Source: Mesosutterella porci (GTDB taxonomy: Bacteria > Pseudomonadota > Gammaproteobacteria > Burkholderiales > Burkholderiaceae_F). Taken from it: a stretch of 64,000 nt of DNA. Each line of letters begins with the position of its first letter. Within the stretch, counting starts at the first letter, position 1. The stretch spans positions 62,001 through 126,000 of the forward strand of contig NZ_JAKNCT010000008.1 of the NCBI RefSeq assembly GCF_022134585.1. Reading direction: 5' to 3'. Below are positions 9,535 to 19,516 of this stretch, in pieces. Made by a program: the position numbers and the translations under genes. The notes beneath the pieces are model-generated. The model did no database searches, was not told the DNA's origin, and saw nothing but the letters and a program-made list of their open reading frames with translations.

Positions 9535-10206
9535 TCAGGAGGGGCGGCCCTCCCCGGCTGATGTTAAAGGGACGCGCGCAGGGGCGGCGTCCGGGGCCTT
9601 TCCGGCTCCGGCGGCGAAGGGAAAGGCAACGCCGCGCTCGAGCAGGGCGCGCGTCATCACGCGGCTCCAGTCGAAGTAAGGGCCGGGATCGGTTTTGCGC
9701 CCGGGGGCGATGTTGCTGTGGCCGGCGGCAGCCCGGATCGGGTAGCGGCGGGCGAGCGCTTCCATGACGGCGGCGAGGGACTCGTACTGGATGTCCTCGA
9801 AGGGCTCGAAGTCGGTGCCCTCGAGCTCAATGCCGACGGAGAAGTCATTGCAGCGCGGCCTGCCTTCAAAGCAGGAGCGGCCCGCATGCCAGCCCCGCAC
9901 CGCGCAGGACAGGAACTGGATGACGAGCCCCGAGCGTTCAATGAAGAAATGCGAGGCGACCCGCAGCCCCCTGAGGGACTCAAAGCTCGGGTCCTCGTTG
10001 AGCCCCAGCCGGCCTGTGAAGAAGCGCTGGACGCAGCCCGTGCCGAAGCGCCCGGGCGGCAGTGTGATGTTGTGCACGACGATGAGGCTCACGTCCAGGG
10101 GGTCAGGCCGGAGGTCGAAGTGCAGGCTCGGCATCGCAAGCGCCCCGAGCGCCCAGCCTTCGGGCCCGATCTCGAAGCGGGGCTGCCTCAGAAGCGGCTC
10201 GCGCAT
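9535..10206 (-). CDS. ampD: 1,6-anhydro-N-acetylmuramyl-L-alanine amidase AmpD
   Basis: A cytoplasmic zinc amidase of murein recycling that removes the peptide from anhydro-muropeptides; its loss derepresses ampC in some Gram-negatives. Zinc ligands are visible: His in LIVVHNITLPPG (about residue 43), His in AAGHSNIAPGRKTDPG and the Asp of the same motif (about 160-173). HFFIERSG and VGIELEG are also family motifs. Length (223) is somewhat longer than E. coli AmpD (183), mainly at the C-terminal tail. The recycling ligase Mpl is encoded elsewhere in this window. Confidence 0.95.
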   Translation of the reverse strand: MREPLLRQPRFEIGPEGWALGALAMPSLHFDLRPDPLDVSLIVVHNITLPPGRFGTGCVQRFFTGRLGLNEDPSFESLRGLRVASHFFIERSGLVIQFLSCAVRGWHAGRSCFEGRPRCNDFSVGIELEGTDFEPFEDIQYESLAAVMEALARRYPIRAAAGHSNIAPGRKTDPGPYFDWSRVMTRALLERGVAFPFAAGAGKAPDAAPARVPLTSAGEGRPS

Positions 10207-10209
10207 GGC

Positions 10210-10485
10210 TCAGGCGTCCTTTCTCGCGCAGGAGCGGCTGCAGTAGAGGCGGCCGTTTTTAATGACGCCGTCGCGCCGCAGGAAATAAGTGCCGCAGTGC
10301 GGGCAGCGCGCCATCTCTTCGGAGGCACCACCCTCCGCGGGGCCCTGGCGGGCGTTGAGCTGACGGCGCATGGCCTTGAGCTCCTCCTCCATGGCCGAGC
10401 GCTCCCGCTCCCGTTTTTTGCGCGACAGGAAAACGAATGCGATGACGATGAGAATGATCCAGGGGAGAAGCCTGATTAAGCCCAT
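10210..10485 (-). CDS. PP0621-family membrane-anchored zinc-ribbon protein
   Basis: A 91-residue protein with one N-terminal transmembrane helix (about residues 4-21), a charged linker likely to form a helix (23-45), and a C-terminal zinc ribbon with CPHC near 61-64 and CSRSC near 82-86. This matches the small PP0621 family commonly found beside ampD in beta- and gammaproteobacteria. The function is unknown. It ends 3 bases before ampD and is probably co-translated with it. Confidence 0.8.
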   Translation of the reverse strand: MGLIRLLPWIILIVIAFVFLSRKKRERERSAMEEELKAMRRQLNARQGPAEGGASEEMARCPHCGTYFLRRDGVIKNGRLYCSRSCARKDA

Positions 10486-10497
10486 AAATAGCTCCGC

Positions 10498-11316
10498 TCA
10501 GTCGATAAAGACTTCAATGAGGAAGGTGTAGCCCAGGTAGGCGACAAGGTAGACCGCGCAGAGGATCCAGCACCACTTGAGCGCGGTGGAGCCCCGCCAG
10601 CCGAGCAGCCTGTGACCGGCCAGCAGCACCGCGCAGCACAGCCAGCTCGCCCAGGTGAGGAATGTCTTGTGGTCGAAGTGCAGCCACACGCCATAGGCTT
10701 CCTGCGTGACGAAAAAGCCCGTGATCAGCAGCGCGGTGAGCGTCGCAAAACCCGTCCAGAGTATATAGAAGAGAACCTTTTCCATCGAAAGGATGGACGG
10801 CAGGTTCGAAAGAATCCCGCGCTGCGGGACGGGATCGGGCGAGCGGCGGAAGCGGCTGTCCTGCAGCTGCATCAGCACCGCCTGGATGATCGCCGTGGCG
10901 AGCAGCCCGTAGGTGATCAGCCCGAGGCTGAGATGGACGCGGAAAAGCGGCGTCCACAGCGCGGCGTTCATCGGCTCGCCCGGAAATGCGGCCGGCAGCA
11001 GCGCCGCGGCGGCCGCCGCGATCAGGACAATGCCGAACACCGGGCCGATGCGCTGAAAGCAGGAGACGATCGAGAGAATCGCCACCGCGAAGAGCATGGA
11101 AGCGGAGACCGCCGGGCCGAACCCGAAGAAGATGCCGCCATCGTGGAAGATCTGCCGGCTCACGCCCGCCGAGTGGAGGACGAGAGTCGCGAGAATGCCG
11201 GCAAGAAGCCAGGCCGGAGCCCGTCCGCCGCGCTTCCACAGCGAGCTGAGCGCGACTGCGCCGCAGCCGGCGTATGCGAGGGCCGCCAAAACCGTCAGAA
11301 GAGTGCCTGTCATCAT
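10498..11316 (-). CDS. CcsA/YpjD-like cytochrome c assembly family membrane protein
   Basis: A 272-residue protein of about eight transmembrane helices with the cytochrome c assembly (CcsA/CcmC) type core. His residues lie in the C-terminal helices (WLHFDHKTF and AGHRLLGW), which may relate to haem handling. In proteobacteria a gene of this family (ypjD/corE) is typically divergent from ffh, as here. E. coli YpjD has been linked to cobalt/magnesium resistance and has no proven cytochrome role, so haem handling is only a family-level guess. The divergent gap to ffh (276 bases) must hold promoters for both, but none is convincing. Confidence 0.82.
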   Translation of the reverse strand: MMTGTLLTVLAALAYAGCGAVALSSLWKRGGRAPAWLLAGILATLVLHSAGVSRQIFHDGGIFFGFGPAVSASMLFAVAILSIVSCFQRIGPVFGIVLIAAAAAALLPAAFPGEPMNAALWTPLFRVHLSLGLITYGLLATAIIQAVLMQLQDSRFRRSPDPVPQRGILSNLPSILSMEKVLFYILWTGFATLTALLITGFFVTQEAYGVWLHFDHKTFLTWASWLCCAVLLAGHRLLGWRGSTALKWCWILCAVYLVAYLGYTFLIEVFID

Positions 11317-11592
11317 CGTGTGGAGGTGCCCTGCGGCGAGGACAGCCGGACCGCCTCGGCAGGAGCATCGAAAAGTTGCTTTGGGCTCATTGTAGGCTAT
11401 TTGCCGGCGCCGCTCCGAGGCTCGCGGCGGCGCGGCGGCGGGCCCCGCCTGAGGGCCTGCCTAAAGGCGCTGCGAACCTTTAGAATGCACATCACGTGCA
11501 GGGCGCTGGCCGGGCCTCATTCCCAGGACGGGAGGGCCGTGCGGCTTTTCCCCCAGGCGCCTTCCTTCAAATAAAGCCTTTGATTCATCACC

Positions 11593-12999
11593 ATGCTTGA
11601 TACTCTTACCCAGCGTCTGGCCAAAGTGGTCAAGACGATGCGCGGCCAGGCCCGCATTACCGAGGCAAACTCCAAAGAGATGCTGCGCGAGGTGCGGCTG
11701 GCGCTGCTTGAAGCCGATGTGGCGCTGCCGGTCGTGCGGACCCTGACGAACCGCATCAAGGAGAAAGCCCTCGGCCAGGAGGTCGTCGGCAGCCTCAACC
11801 CGGGCCAGGCTCTCGTCGGGATCGTGCAGCAGGAGCTCACCGCCGTGATTGGCGGAGACCTGCCCGAGAAGCAGCGCAGGATCAACCTCGCCTGCACGCC
11901 CCCGGCTGTGATCCTGCTGGCAGGCCTGCAGGGCGCGGGCAAGACGACCACCGCGGGGAAGCTTGCGAAGTGGCTGAAGGACAGCATGAAAAAGAAGGTC
12001 GTCACCGTGTCGGCCGACGTCTACCGGCCGGCCGCCATCGAGCAGCTGAAGATGGTCTCCGAGCAGGCCGGCGCCGACTGGTTCCCGAGCACCACCGAGC
12101 AGAAGCCCCTTGATATTGCGCGGGCCGCCCTCGACTACGCGAAGCTGCATTTTGCGGACGTGCTGATCGTCGACACGGCCGGCCGGCTGTCGATCGACGA
12201 GAAGATGATGCAGGAGGTCTCCGACCTTTCGGCTTTCCTGCATCCGATCGAGACCTATTTCGTGGTCGACGCCATGACAGGCCAGGACGCGGTGAACACC
12301 GCCCGGGTCTTCAACGAGCGGCTGCCGCTCACCGGCATCGTGCTCACGAAGCTTGACGGCGACTCGAGGGGCGGCGCGGCGCTCTCCGTCCGCGAGGTGA
12401 CCGGCCTGCCGATCAAGTTCGTGGGGACGGGCGAGAAACTCGGGGGCTTCGACGAGTTCAATCCCGAGGCGATGGCCGGCCGCATCCTCGGCATGGGCGA
12501 CATCGTCTCCCTCGTGAAGGACGTGACGAGCTCGATCGATGCGGAAAAGGCCCGCAAGGTGGCCGAGCGCATGCGCAGGAACGGGCGCATGGACCTCAAC
12601 GATTTCCGCGACCAGATGGTGCAGATGCGCTCGATGGGCAGCGTCTCGAGCCTGATCGACAAGCTGCCGGCCTCGATGCAGGAGGCGGCCGCCAAGGCGA
12701 ACGTTTCCGACGAGGATGCTGACCGGATGATCCGGCGCACCATCGGCATCATCGACTCGATGACTCCGCAGGAGAGGCGCCATCCGGACCTCATCAAGGC
12801 GAGCCGCAAGAAGCGCATCGCCGCCGGCGCGGGGCTGCCCGTGCAGGAAGTGAACAAGCTGCTCAAGCAGTACGAGCAGATGACGGAGGTGATGAAGCGC
12901 ATGAAAAAGGGCGGGCTCTCGCGGCTGCTTCGCATGGCCGGCGGCCGCATGCCCTTCGGGGGCGGGGGCTTTCCCGGCATGGGCGGCAGGCCCTGGTGA
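11593..12999 (+). CDS. ffh: Signal recognition particle protein Ffh
   Basis: The SRP GTPase that binds 4.5S RNA and signal sequences and delivers nascent membrane proteins to FtsY. The N domain covers about 1-90. The NG GTPase has GLQGAGKTTTAGKLA near residue 107, VDTAGR and TKLDGD. The methionine-rich M domain (about 300-450) ends in a Gly-rich tail. At 468 residues it is normal. A weak TAGAAT -10 candidate lies at 11481-11486. The downstream ruvC gene starts about 30 bases after the stop. No ffs RNA gene was seen in the window. Confidence 0.96.
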   Translation: MLDTLTQRLAKVVKTMRGQARITEANSKEMLREVRLALLEADVALPVVRTLTNRIKEKALGQEVVGSLNPGQALVGIVQQELTAVIGGDLPEKQRRINLACTPPAVILLAGLQGAGKTTTAGKLAKWLKDSMKKKVVTVSADVYRPAAIEQLKMVSEQAGADWFPSTTEQKPLDIARAALDYAKLHFADVLIVDTAGRLSIDEKMMQEVSDLSAFLHPIETYFVVDAMTGQDAVNTARVFNERLPLTGIVLTKLDGDSRGGAALSVREVTGLPIKFVGTGEKLGGFDEFNPEAMAGRILGMGDIVSLVKDVTSSIDAEKARKVAERMRRNGRMDLNDFRDQMVQMRSMGSVSSLIDKLPASMQEAAAKANVSDEDADRMIRRTIGIIDSMTPQERRHPDLIKASRKKRIAAGAGLPVQEVNKLLKQYEQMTEVMKRMKKGGLSRLLRMAGGRMPFGGGGFPGMGGRPW

Positions 13000-13028
13000 G
13001 CCCCGCCTCTGATGGAGCGCGCCGTTTC

Positions 13029-13619
13029 ATGAGAATTCTAGGCATTGACCCCGGGCTCAACCGGACGGGCTTCGGCGTCATTGACGCGGCCGCCGGCGAG
13101 GCAAGGCTGGTGACCGCGGGCGTCATCCGCGTCCCGAAGTCCGAACTCGCGCAGCGGCTGGCCGTCATTTACCGGCGGCTGCAGGAGATCATCGCCGAGA
13201 CCACGCCTGACATGGCGGCCTGCGAGAAGGTGTTTGTGAACGTGAACCCGAACTCCACGCTGCTGCTCGGGCAGGCTCGCGGCGCCGCGCTTGCGAGCGC
13301 GGCCTGCGCGGGGCTGCGGGTGGCCGAGTTCACGCCGACCGAGATCAAGCAGGCCGTGACGGGCTCGGGGCGCGCGCAGAAAAGCCAGATACGCGCGATG
13401 ATGGTCATGGTCTTTTCGCTGCCCGAGACGCCGCAGGCCGATGCGGCCGATGCGCTCGCCTGCGCGCTCTGCGCCGCGCAGGCCGCCCGGATGGTGGAGG
13501 CCGCGGGCGCAGCGAAGACCTCGATCGGGGCGGCGCGCTCGACCTCCTGCGGCGGAGCGAGGGCGGCGCGGCGGGCCTGGACGCAGAAAATCACAGGCAT
13601 GGAGGAGAGAAAGCCATGA
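13029..13619 (+). CDS. ruvC: Holliday junction endonuclease RuvC
   Basis: RuvC cuts Holliday junctions symmetrically. The acidic catalytic residues are visible: Asp in MRILGIDPGL (residue 7), Glu in AACEKVF (about 67), and Asp residues in QADAADALACAL near 140. I start at the ATG encoding MRILGIDPG because this is the family start. An in-frame GTG at 12996 overlapping the ffh stop would add 11 residues and cannot be excluded. At 196 residues the C-terminal tail is about 20 residues longer than E. coli RuvC. The stop overlaps ruvA (ATGA). Confidence 0.94.
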   Translation: MRILGIDPGLNRTGFGVIDAAAGEARLVTAGVIRVPKSELAQRLAVIYRRLQEIIAETTPDMAACEKVFVNVNPNSTLLLGQARGAALASAACAGLRVAEFTPTEIKQAVTGSGRAQKSQIRAMMVMVFSLPETPQADAADALACALCAAQAARMVEAAGAAKTSIGAARSTSCGGARAARRAWTQKITGMEERKP

Positions 13620-14203
13620 TCGCGATGCTGAAGGGCGTGGTTGCCGACCGCCAGACTACCGGCATAGTTCTCGACGTGGGCGGCGTGGGCTACGAGCTCG
13701 CGGTGCCGATGTCGACGCTTGCGGCGCTGCCCGCGACGGGAAAGAGCGCCACTCTTTACGTGCAGATGCAGGTGCGCGAGGACGCCATTCTGCTCTACGG
13801 GTTTCTCACGCGGGAAGAGAAGGCGGCCTTCCAGACCCTCGTCAAGGTGAGCGGCATCGGCGCCAAGACGGCGCTTGCGGTGCTTTCGAGCCTGTCGGTC
13901 GCGGATCTCGCCGCCGCGGTCGCCGCGGGCGAGGCGGACCTGCTCACGCGGGTGCCGGGCATCGGAAAGAAAACCGCGGCAAGGCTCGTGCTGGAGCTCA
14001 AGGGCAAGCTTGACGGCCTCGCCCCGGGGCTGCCCGGCTCGTCCCCGGAAGGGCCGGCGCCCGGCAGCGTCCAGGCCGACGTGGCGGCCGGCCTCATCGC
14101 CCTGGGCTACAGCGAGCGCGACGCCGCGGCCGCCGCAAGAAGACTGCCCAAGGGCGTGAGCGCGGCCGAGGGCATACGGCTCGCCCTGCGCTCGAAAGTG
14201 TAA
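13616..14203 (+). CDS. ruvA: Holliday junction helicase subunit RuvA
   Basis: RuvA binds the four-way junction as a tetramer and loads RuvB. An OB-fold N domain (about 1-65) is followed by two helix-hairpin-helix motifs ([14 protein letters not shown] near 79 and [17 protein letters not shown] near 114) and a C-terminal domain III that contacts RuvB (about 150-195). The start overlaps the ruvC stop by 4 bp. ruvB follows 28 bases later. Length (195) is normal. Confidence 0.96.
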   Translation: MIAMLKGVVADRQTTGIVLDVGGVGYELAVPMSTLAALPATGKSATLYVQMQVREDAILLYGFLTREEKAAFQTLVKVSGIGAKTALAVLSSLSVADLAAAVAAGEADLLTRVPGIGKKTAARLVLELKGKLDGLAPGLPGSSPEGPAPGSVQADVAAGLIALGYSERDAAAAARRLPKGVSAAEGIRLALRSKV

Positions 14204-14231
14204 CCTTGCCTCCTCCAGGACGGATCGCTTT

Positions 14232-15260
14232 ATGGAAAACGTTGAACGCATTGTGACCGCTACGAGCGCCTCTCCGAACGAGGAGAACGTGGACCGGGCG
14301 CTGCGGCCGAAAACCCTCAAGGACTACGTGGGCCAGGAGTCGGTGCGCAGTCAGCTCTCCATCTTCATCGAGGCGGCCAAGAAAAGAGGAGAACCGCTCG
14401 ACCACCTGCTGCTCTTCGGGCCTCCGGGGCTGGGCAAAACGACGCTCGCGCACATCATCGCACACGAAATGGGCGTGGACCTGCGGCAGACCTCGGGCCC
14501 CGTGCTCGAGAGGCCGGGGGACCTCGCCGCCATCCTCACCAACCTTGAGCGCGGCGACATTCTCTTCATCGACGAGATCCACCGCCTTTCGCACGTGGTG
14601 GAGGAAATCCTCTATCCGGCGCTCGAGGATTTCCAGATCGACATCATGATCGGGGAGGGCCCGGCGGCCCGCTCGATCAAGCTCGACCTGCAGCCTTTCA
14701 CGCTCATCGGGGCGACAACCCGCACCGGTATGCTCACAAGCCCCCTGAGGGCGCGCTTCGGGATCATCAACCAGCTGCAGTTCTACAGCGCCGAGGAGCT
14801 CGCCCGGATTGTGAACCGCTCGGCCGCCCTGCTCAAGGTGAAAATTGAGCCCGAGGGGGCCGCCGAGATCGCGCGCCGCAGCCGCGGCACGCCGCGCATC
14901 GCCAACAGGCTCCTGCGCCGGGTCCGCGACTACGCCGAGGTGAGGCACGGGGGCGTCATCACCCGCGAAATCGCCTCCGAAGCTCTCGCGCTGCTCGGGG
15001 TGGACGAGCTCGGGCTCGACGGGATCGACCAGCGGTTCCTGCGCGCCATCATAGAAAAATTCTCCGGCGGCCCTGTCGGCATCGACAATCTCGCCGCGGC
15101 GGTGGGCGAGGACGGCGACACGCTTGAATTCGTGGTGGAGCCTTATCTCATCCAGCAGGGCTTCGTCCTCAGAACGCCCCGCGGGCGCATGGCCACCGAG
15201 GCGGCCTACCGGCACTTCGGCTTTGAGCCGCGTCCGGCCGCCCAGAAAACCCTCTTCTGA
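14232..15260 (+). CDS. ruvB: Holliday junction branch migration ATPase RuvB
   Basis: An AAA+ motor that forms hexameric rings on either side of RuvA. It starts with the typical [13 protein letters not shown] lead-in. Walker A is [13 protein letters not shown] near residue 61 and Walker [11 protein letters not shown] near 112; sensor 1 (GATTR) and the C-terminal winged helix ([24 protein letters not shown]) are intact. At 342 residues it is standard. It is convergent with the ABC transporter genes, 28 bases apart, and no terminator is evident in that gap. Confidence 0.97.
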   Translation: MENVERIVTATSASPNEENVDRALRPKTLKDYVGQESVRSQLSIFIEAAKKRGEPLDHLLLFGPPGLGKTTLAHIIAHEMGVDLRQTSGPVLERPGDLAAILTNLERGDILFIDEIHRLSHVVEEILYPALEDFQIDIMIGEGPAARSIKLDLQPFTLIGATTRTGMLTSPLRARFGIINQLQFYSAEELARIVNRSAALLKVKIEPEGAAEIARRSRGTPRIANRLLRRVRDYAEVRHGGVITREIASEALALLGVDELGLDGIDQRFLRAIIEKFSGGPVGIDNLAAAVGEDGDTLEFVVEPYLIQQGFVLRTPRGRMATEAAYRHFGFEPRPAAQKTLF

Positions 15261-15288
15261 AGACCATCCTGCGCGCAGGTCCTTCTTC

Positions 15289-17129
<1,841 letters not shown>

Positions 17130-17133
<4 letters not shown>

Positions 17134-18524
17134 CTGCGGCCTCCCTTTGCCGTCCTCGGGTCGAAGGCGTCCCGGACCGCCGAGGCGAGGAGGTTCGCGC
17201 TCAGCACGATCGCGACCATGAACATGAAGGCCGCGGCGAGATTCCACCAGACGGCCGGGGTGCGCGACATTTCGCTGCGGGCCGCGTTGATCATGGACCC
17301 GAAGGAGTTCATCGAGGGGTCGACGCCCACCCCGATGTAGGACAGCACGGCTTCGTAGAGGACGATGTCGGAAAATCCGATGACTGAGACGATGAGCACG
17401 ATGTGCAGCACGTTGGGCAGGAGGTGCCGCGCCATGATCTTCCAGGCCGGCGTGCCGCAGGCGACCGAGGCCGTAATGAAGTCGAGACCGGAGAGCTTGA
17501 GGGTTTCGGCGCGCAGCAGCCTTGCAAGCGGCGCCCAGCTCGTCACGCCGATGATGACCGCGATGAAAAAGAGTTTCGCATCGGCGCGCTCGAGCGAGGT
17601 CGGAAGGAGGTCAGGGCGCCGGTCGATGAAGACCTGGATCATCAGCACGCAGGCCGCGATCAGGAGCACGGAGGGAATGGAGGAGATCGTGGTGTAGACG
17701 TACTGTACCAGGTCGTCCACCCAGCCTTTGAAGTAGCCCGCGGCGATGCCCAGCACAAGCGCGAAGGGCAGCATCGCGAGCGTGGCGAGGGTGCCGAGGG
17801 CGAAGGCGGTCCGGAGGCTCTTGAGCGCCTGGTAGAGCACGTCGTTGCCGGTCCTGTCGGTGCCGAGCGGGTGGTAGCCGCCCCAGAAGGCGAGGACGAG
17901 GGCGCTGCCCGCGAGCAGCAGCGCCGAGGCGGCGATGAAGCCGCCGCGCGAGCCCAGCAGAGCGCGGGCGGCCTGCGCGAGGGAGCTCTTCCGGCGCCTG
18001 GCGGAGACGGCCGCGGGGATGAGAAGGACAAGCCCTCCGAGAAGCGCTCCGGCCAGCAGCCCGCAGGCCCCCCGGCGCAGGAGGTCGGCGCGGCGCCCGG
18101 AGCCGCTGAAGGCCCGGGGGGTGACGCCGCGCAGCGGCTGGCGGAAGCGGCGGACGGAGCCCGAGGCGGGGTCAGACGAGCGGTCGAACTCGCGGCTTGA
18201 GAAGGGCGAGGAGTAGCTTCGCTCGCGGCCCGCGATCCAGGAGCCGAGCGAGTGGTCGAGCAGCGACTCGGCGGCCGCTGCATAAACGGGGCCGCCCGCC
18301 CCCTGGGCGGGCAGCCTCGCACGGAAGTGCACGGAGTCGGCCAGGGCGATGGCCAGAAAGAACGCGAGCACGACTGCGCACGCCTGTGCCGTGCGGCCCG
18401 AGAACACCTCGCCCCAGCGCTGCCGCGCGCGGGGGCTGCGGCGTGCGGAAAAAACCGCGAGGAGGAGGCCCGCGACAAGCAGCCACATCACGGCGTCGGT
18501 CGGCAGGAAAACAAAAAGCGGCAT
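17130..18524 (-). CDS. ABC importer permease, OppC/YejE type, with long N-terminal extension
   Basis: The C-terminal half is a standard OppC/DppC permease: LGTDRTGNDV, then about five helices and the EAA loop (ASVACGTPAWKIMARHLLPNV). The first roughly 230 residues are unusual: two N-terminal helices (about 8-26 and 45-65), a large loop with HFRARLP and YSSPFSSREFD, and another helix near 165-190. As I recall, some Burkholderiales Yej-like importers share this extension. The start (MPLFVFLPTD) is 14 bases after the upstream permease stop, and its stop overlaps the ATPase start. Confidence 0.88.
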
Positions 18525-18538
18525 TGCCTCCTCCCTGC

Positions 18539-19516
18539 TCACTCCAGCCTCACCCGGGGGTCGGCCAGGGTGTAGGCGATGTCGGTGAGGATGAGCCCCG
18601 CGATGTAAAGCGCGGTGCCGAGAAAGACCATGGCGCGGACGATGGAGAAGTCCTGCTCGTTGATCGCATCGATCGTGTAGCTGCCCAGGCCCGGGATGCC
18701 GAAGAAGCTTTCCATCACGAGCGATCCCATGAAAAGCAGCGGAATCGCGGCCACGGTAGACGTGATGATGGGCAGCATGGCGTTGCGGAGTACGTGCGTG
18801 AACAGCACCCGCATCTCCGACAGGCCCTTGGCCTGGGCGGTTCGGACATAGTCCCGGCCGATTTCCTCGAGGAACATGGTGCGGTAGAACAGCGTGTCGG
18901 AGCCGAGCCGCGACAGCACCCCGATCGCGACCGGCAGGATGAGGAACACAGCGAGGTGCCAGCCGCTGCCGAAGCCCGAGATGGGAACCAGACGTAGCAC
19001 GCGTGCGAAGAGCCACTGCCCGAAGATGATGTAAAAGAGGCTCGATACCGACATGAGGAAAACGCAGGCGACAAGCCCCCGCCGTTCGGCCCGGGTGCGG
19101 CGGAAAAGCACGAGCAGCAGCGCGAGCGACGTCGTGGCCCCCACCGAGAGCAGGAATGTGGGCAGCGCGAGAGCGAGCGACGGGCCGGCCCGCTCGGCGA
19201 TTTCCCGGTTGATGCTGCGGCCGCGGTCGCTCGAGCCGAAGTCAAAGCGCAGCAGCGGCACGGAGCGCTCCCAGAAAATGGTCCGGGTGGCGCGGGCCAG
19301 GCCCTGCTCGGCGTCGTTCCAGAAAAGCGGCTTGTCGTAGCCGTGGGCCGACTTCCAGCCGGCGATCGCCTCGGCGCTCACGTACCGGCCTCCGATGGCG
19401 AGCCGGGCCATGTCGTCGGGCGTGTTCACTGCGAAAAAGAGCACGAAGGTGATGAGGTTCACGCCGAGCAGGATAAAGAAGCCGTAGACCAGCCGGCGTG
19501 CCAGGTATCGGATCAT
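18539..19516 (-). CDS. ABC importer permease, OppB/YejB type
   Basis: A 325-residue permease starting MIRYLARRLVYGFFILLGVN, the typical OppB opening helix with arginines, followed by a periplasmic loop and five more helices. The EAA loop is seen in RTAQAKGLSEMRVLFTHVLRN near residue 220, and the C terminus ends in ADPRVRLE. The ATG overlaps the binding-protein stop by 4 bp. Substrate is probably a peptide or peptide-like molecule, by family only. Confidence 0.92.
   Translation of the reverse strand: MIRYLARRLVYGFFILLGVNLITFVLFFAVNTPDDMARLAIGGRYVSAEAIAGWKSAHGYDKPLFWNDAEQGLARATRTIFWERSVPLLRFDFGSSDRGRSINREIAERAGPSLALALPTFLLSVGATTSLALLLVLFRRTRAERRGLVACVFLMSVSSLFYIIFGQWLFARVLRLVPISGFGSGWHLAVFLILPVAIGVLSRLGSDTLFYRTMFLEEIGRDYVRTAQAKGLSEMRVLFTHVLRNAMLPIITSTVAAIPLLFMGSLVMESFFGIPGLGSYTIDAINEQDFSIVRAMVFLGTALYIAGLILTDIAYTLADPRVRLE

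Noticed and set aside
12996-13031. GTG start for ruvC overlapping the ffh stop
   Set aside because: RuvC family proteins begin at MRILGIDPG; the extra 11 residues have no counterpart. It remains possible, but I prefer 13029.
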